From Acidobacteriaceae bacterium (GTDB lineage: Bacteria > Acidobacteriota > Terriglobia > Terriglobales > Acidobacteriaceae), in NCBI GenBank assembly GCA_003152795.1, contig PMBA01000415.1, positions 4,895 through 10,282 of the forward strand: a DNA stretch of 5,388 nt, given 5' to 3'. The position numbers and the translations under genes are program-made. Of the stretch, positions 4,662 through 5,388 are shown piece by piece. How positions within the stretch are numbered: the first letter of the stretch is position 1; each line of letters opens with the position of its first letter. The notes below the pieces were generated by a model that saw only the letters and a list, made by a program, of their open reading frames with translations, made no database searches and was not told where the DNA came from.

Positions 4662-5388
4662 AGATCGTGAGCGCGGCGGAAATGCGCGAGATCGATCGTG
4701 TGACCTCGGAGCGCTTCGCAGTCCCATCTTTGACGTTGATGGAGAACGCCGGCTCAGCCGTCGCCCGCTTCGTTCTCTCCGACTACCCGCAAGCCGAGCG
4801 CATCGGCATTCTCTGCGGCAAAGGCAACAACGGTGGCGATGGATTCGTCGTCGTCCGCAAGCTGGCCGAAGCAGGCCGCGCGGTTCGCGTGCTGCTCTTG
4901 TCTGATCCCGAACACCTTCGCGGCGATGCCGCAGCCATGTTTCAAAGAATGCTGCGGACCCTCGAGCCGCTGAACCTCGCGCCCGTGATCGTGCTCGATG
5001 CGAGTGGGCTCGATTCATCGCTTGCGGCGGAGATTTTCGCCGCCGACGTTATCGTGGACGCAATCCTCGGCACTGGTTTTCGTCCGCCGGTCCGCCCGCT
5101 CTATGCCGCCGCGATCGGCAAGATGAATGCGTCTCCGGTTCCAATTGTTGCCGTCGATATTCCGTCAGGGGCCGACGCCGATGCCATGCGGCCAGAAAGC
5201 GCGGCTGGCTCCAGTAGCCGGACGGTCCACCTGCGGGATCAGGCGCGCGCCGACGCCATCGTGAGCTTCACCGCTCCGCATCCTGCCCACGTGTTCGCAG
5301 CATCGACTACTGGTCCCACCCTGATTGTGCCCATCGGTTCGCCTCCAGAAGCCATCGTCTCGCAACTCGGACTTCATCTCAGTACCCC
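4658..5388 (+). CDS. nnr: Bifunctional NAD(P)H-hydrate repair enzyme Nnr, epimerase domain (partial)
   Basis: The frame is open for 243 codons to the window edge and encodes the YjeF_N domain (NAD(P)HX epimerase). This domain interconverts the R and S forms of damaged hydrated NAD(P)H, so that the C-terminal ADP- or ATP-dependent dehydratase (YjeF_C) can restore NAD(P)H in the cytosol. Seen: an N-terminal helix with LMENAG (27-32), the substrate loop GKGNNGGDGF (54-63), VDAILGTGF (133-141), VAVDIPSG (164-171), and SFTAPHPAH (203-211). Asn58, Asp134 and Ser170 correspond to the K+ ligands of this family, and Asp167 to a substrate-binding residue. The sequence runs on as a linker at about 228-243, which suggests the usual fusion to the dehydratase beyond the edge, though that part is not visible. 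The segment between DIPSG and SFTAP (about 172-202) is rich in Ser, Arg and Ala. The ATG overlaps the channel gene's stop codon, so the two genes form one operon. Confidence 0.95.
   Translation, partial: MKIVSAAEMREIDRVTSERFAVPSLTLMENAGSAVARFVLSDYPQAERIGILCGKGNNGGDGFVVVRKLAEAGRAVRVLLLSDPEHLRGDAAAMFQRMLRTLEPLNLAPVIVLDASGLDSSLAAEIFAADVIVDAILGTGFRPPVRPLYAAAIGKMNASPVPIVAVDIPSGADADAMRPESAAGSSSRTVHLRDQARADAIVSFTAPHPAHVFAASTTGPTLIVPIGSPPEAIVSQLGLHLST

Noticed and set aside
5189..5270. Possible compensated frameshift in nnr between DIPSG and SFTAP
   Set aside because: The stretch is Ser/Arg-rich, but the frame stays open and returns to conserved motifs on both sides; loop length varies there in the family, so no frameshift is needed.

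Overview
The window is GC-rich bacterial chromosome, most likely from an Acidobacteriota (Terriglobia-like) genome. This rests on overall gene style, not a marker gene: a lipoprotein built of 'choice-of-anchor D' repeats, a small basic exported protein with a signal peptide ending in FAQ, a soluble polyprenyl-phosphate-type glycosyltransferase, and a channel gene followed by a NAD(P)HX repair gene. I see no insertion sequence, tRNA, rRNA, CRISPR array or phage gene.

Layout. Bases 1-1743 (minus) hold the N-terminal 581 residues of a repeat-built surface lipoprotein whose C-terminus lies beyond the left edge. Bases 1744-2285 are a 542-base non-coding stretch between divergent genes. Next to the lipoprotein, three nested helices (7, 8 and 10 bp) enclose 1745-1954; the outermost covers the lipoprotein's Shine-Dalgarno. 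Just upstream lies a perfect 16-bp AT-rich palindrome containing a plausible -10 box. I read this as a promoter/operator followed by a structured, possibly self-sequestering leader RNA, and it is the least explained part of the window. Bases 2286-2681 (plus) encode the small exported protein. A short convergent gap separates it from a GT2 glycosyltransferase at 2778-3488 (minus), whose last codons carry a 13-bp tandem duplication.

Bases 3660-4661 (plus) encode a two-helix potassium-channel protein with a C-terminal RCK module. Its 4-base stop/start overlap (ATGA) leads into nnr, the NAD(P)H-hydrate repair enzyme, of which the epimerase domain (243 codons) is present before the right edge.

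How the genes may work together. The channel and nnr are almost certainly co-transcribed and translationally coupled. Both are tied to NAD(P) and potassium by family knowledge: RCK domains often bind nucleotides through a Rossmann fold, and the NAD(P)HX epimerase domain binds a structural K+ ion. The other genes are separate transcription units, mostly with cell-envelope roles.
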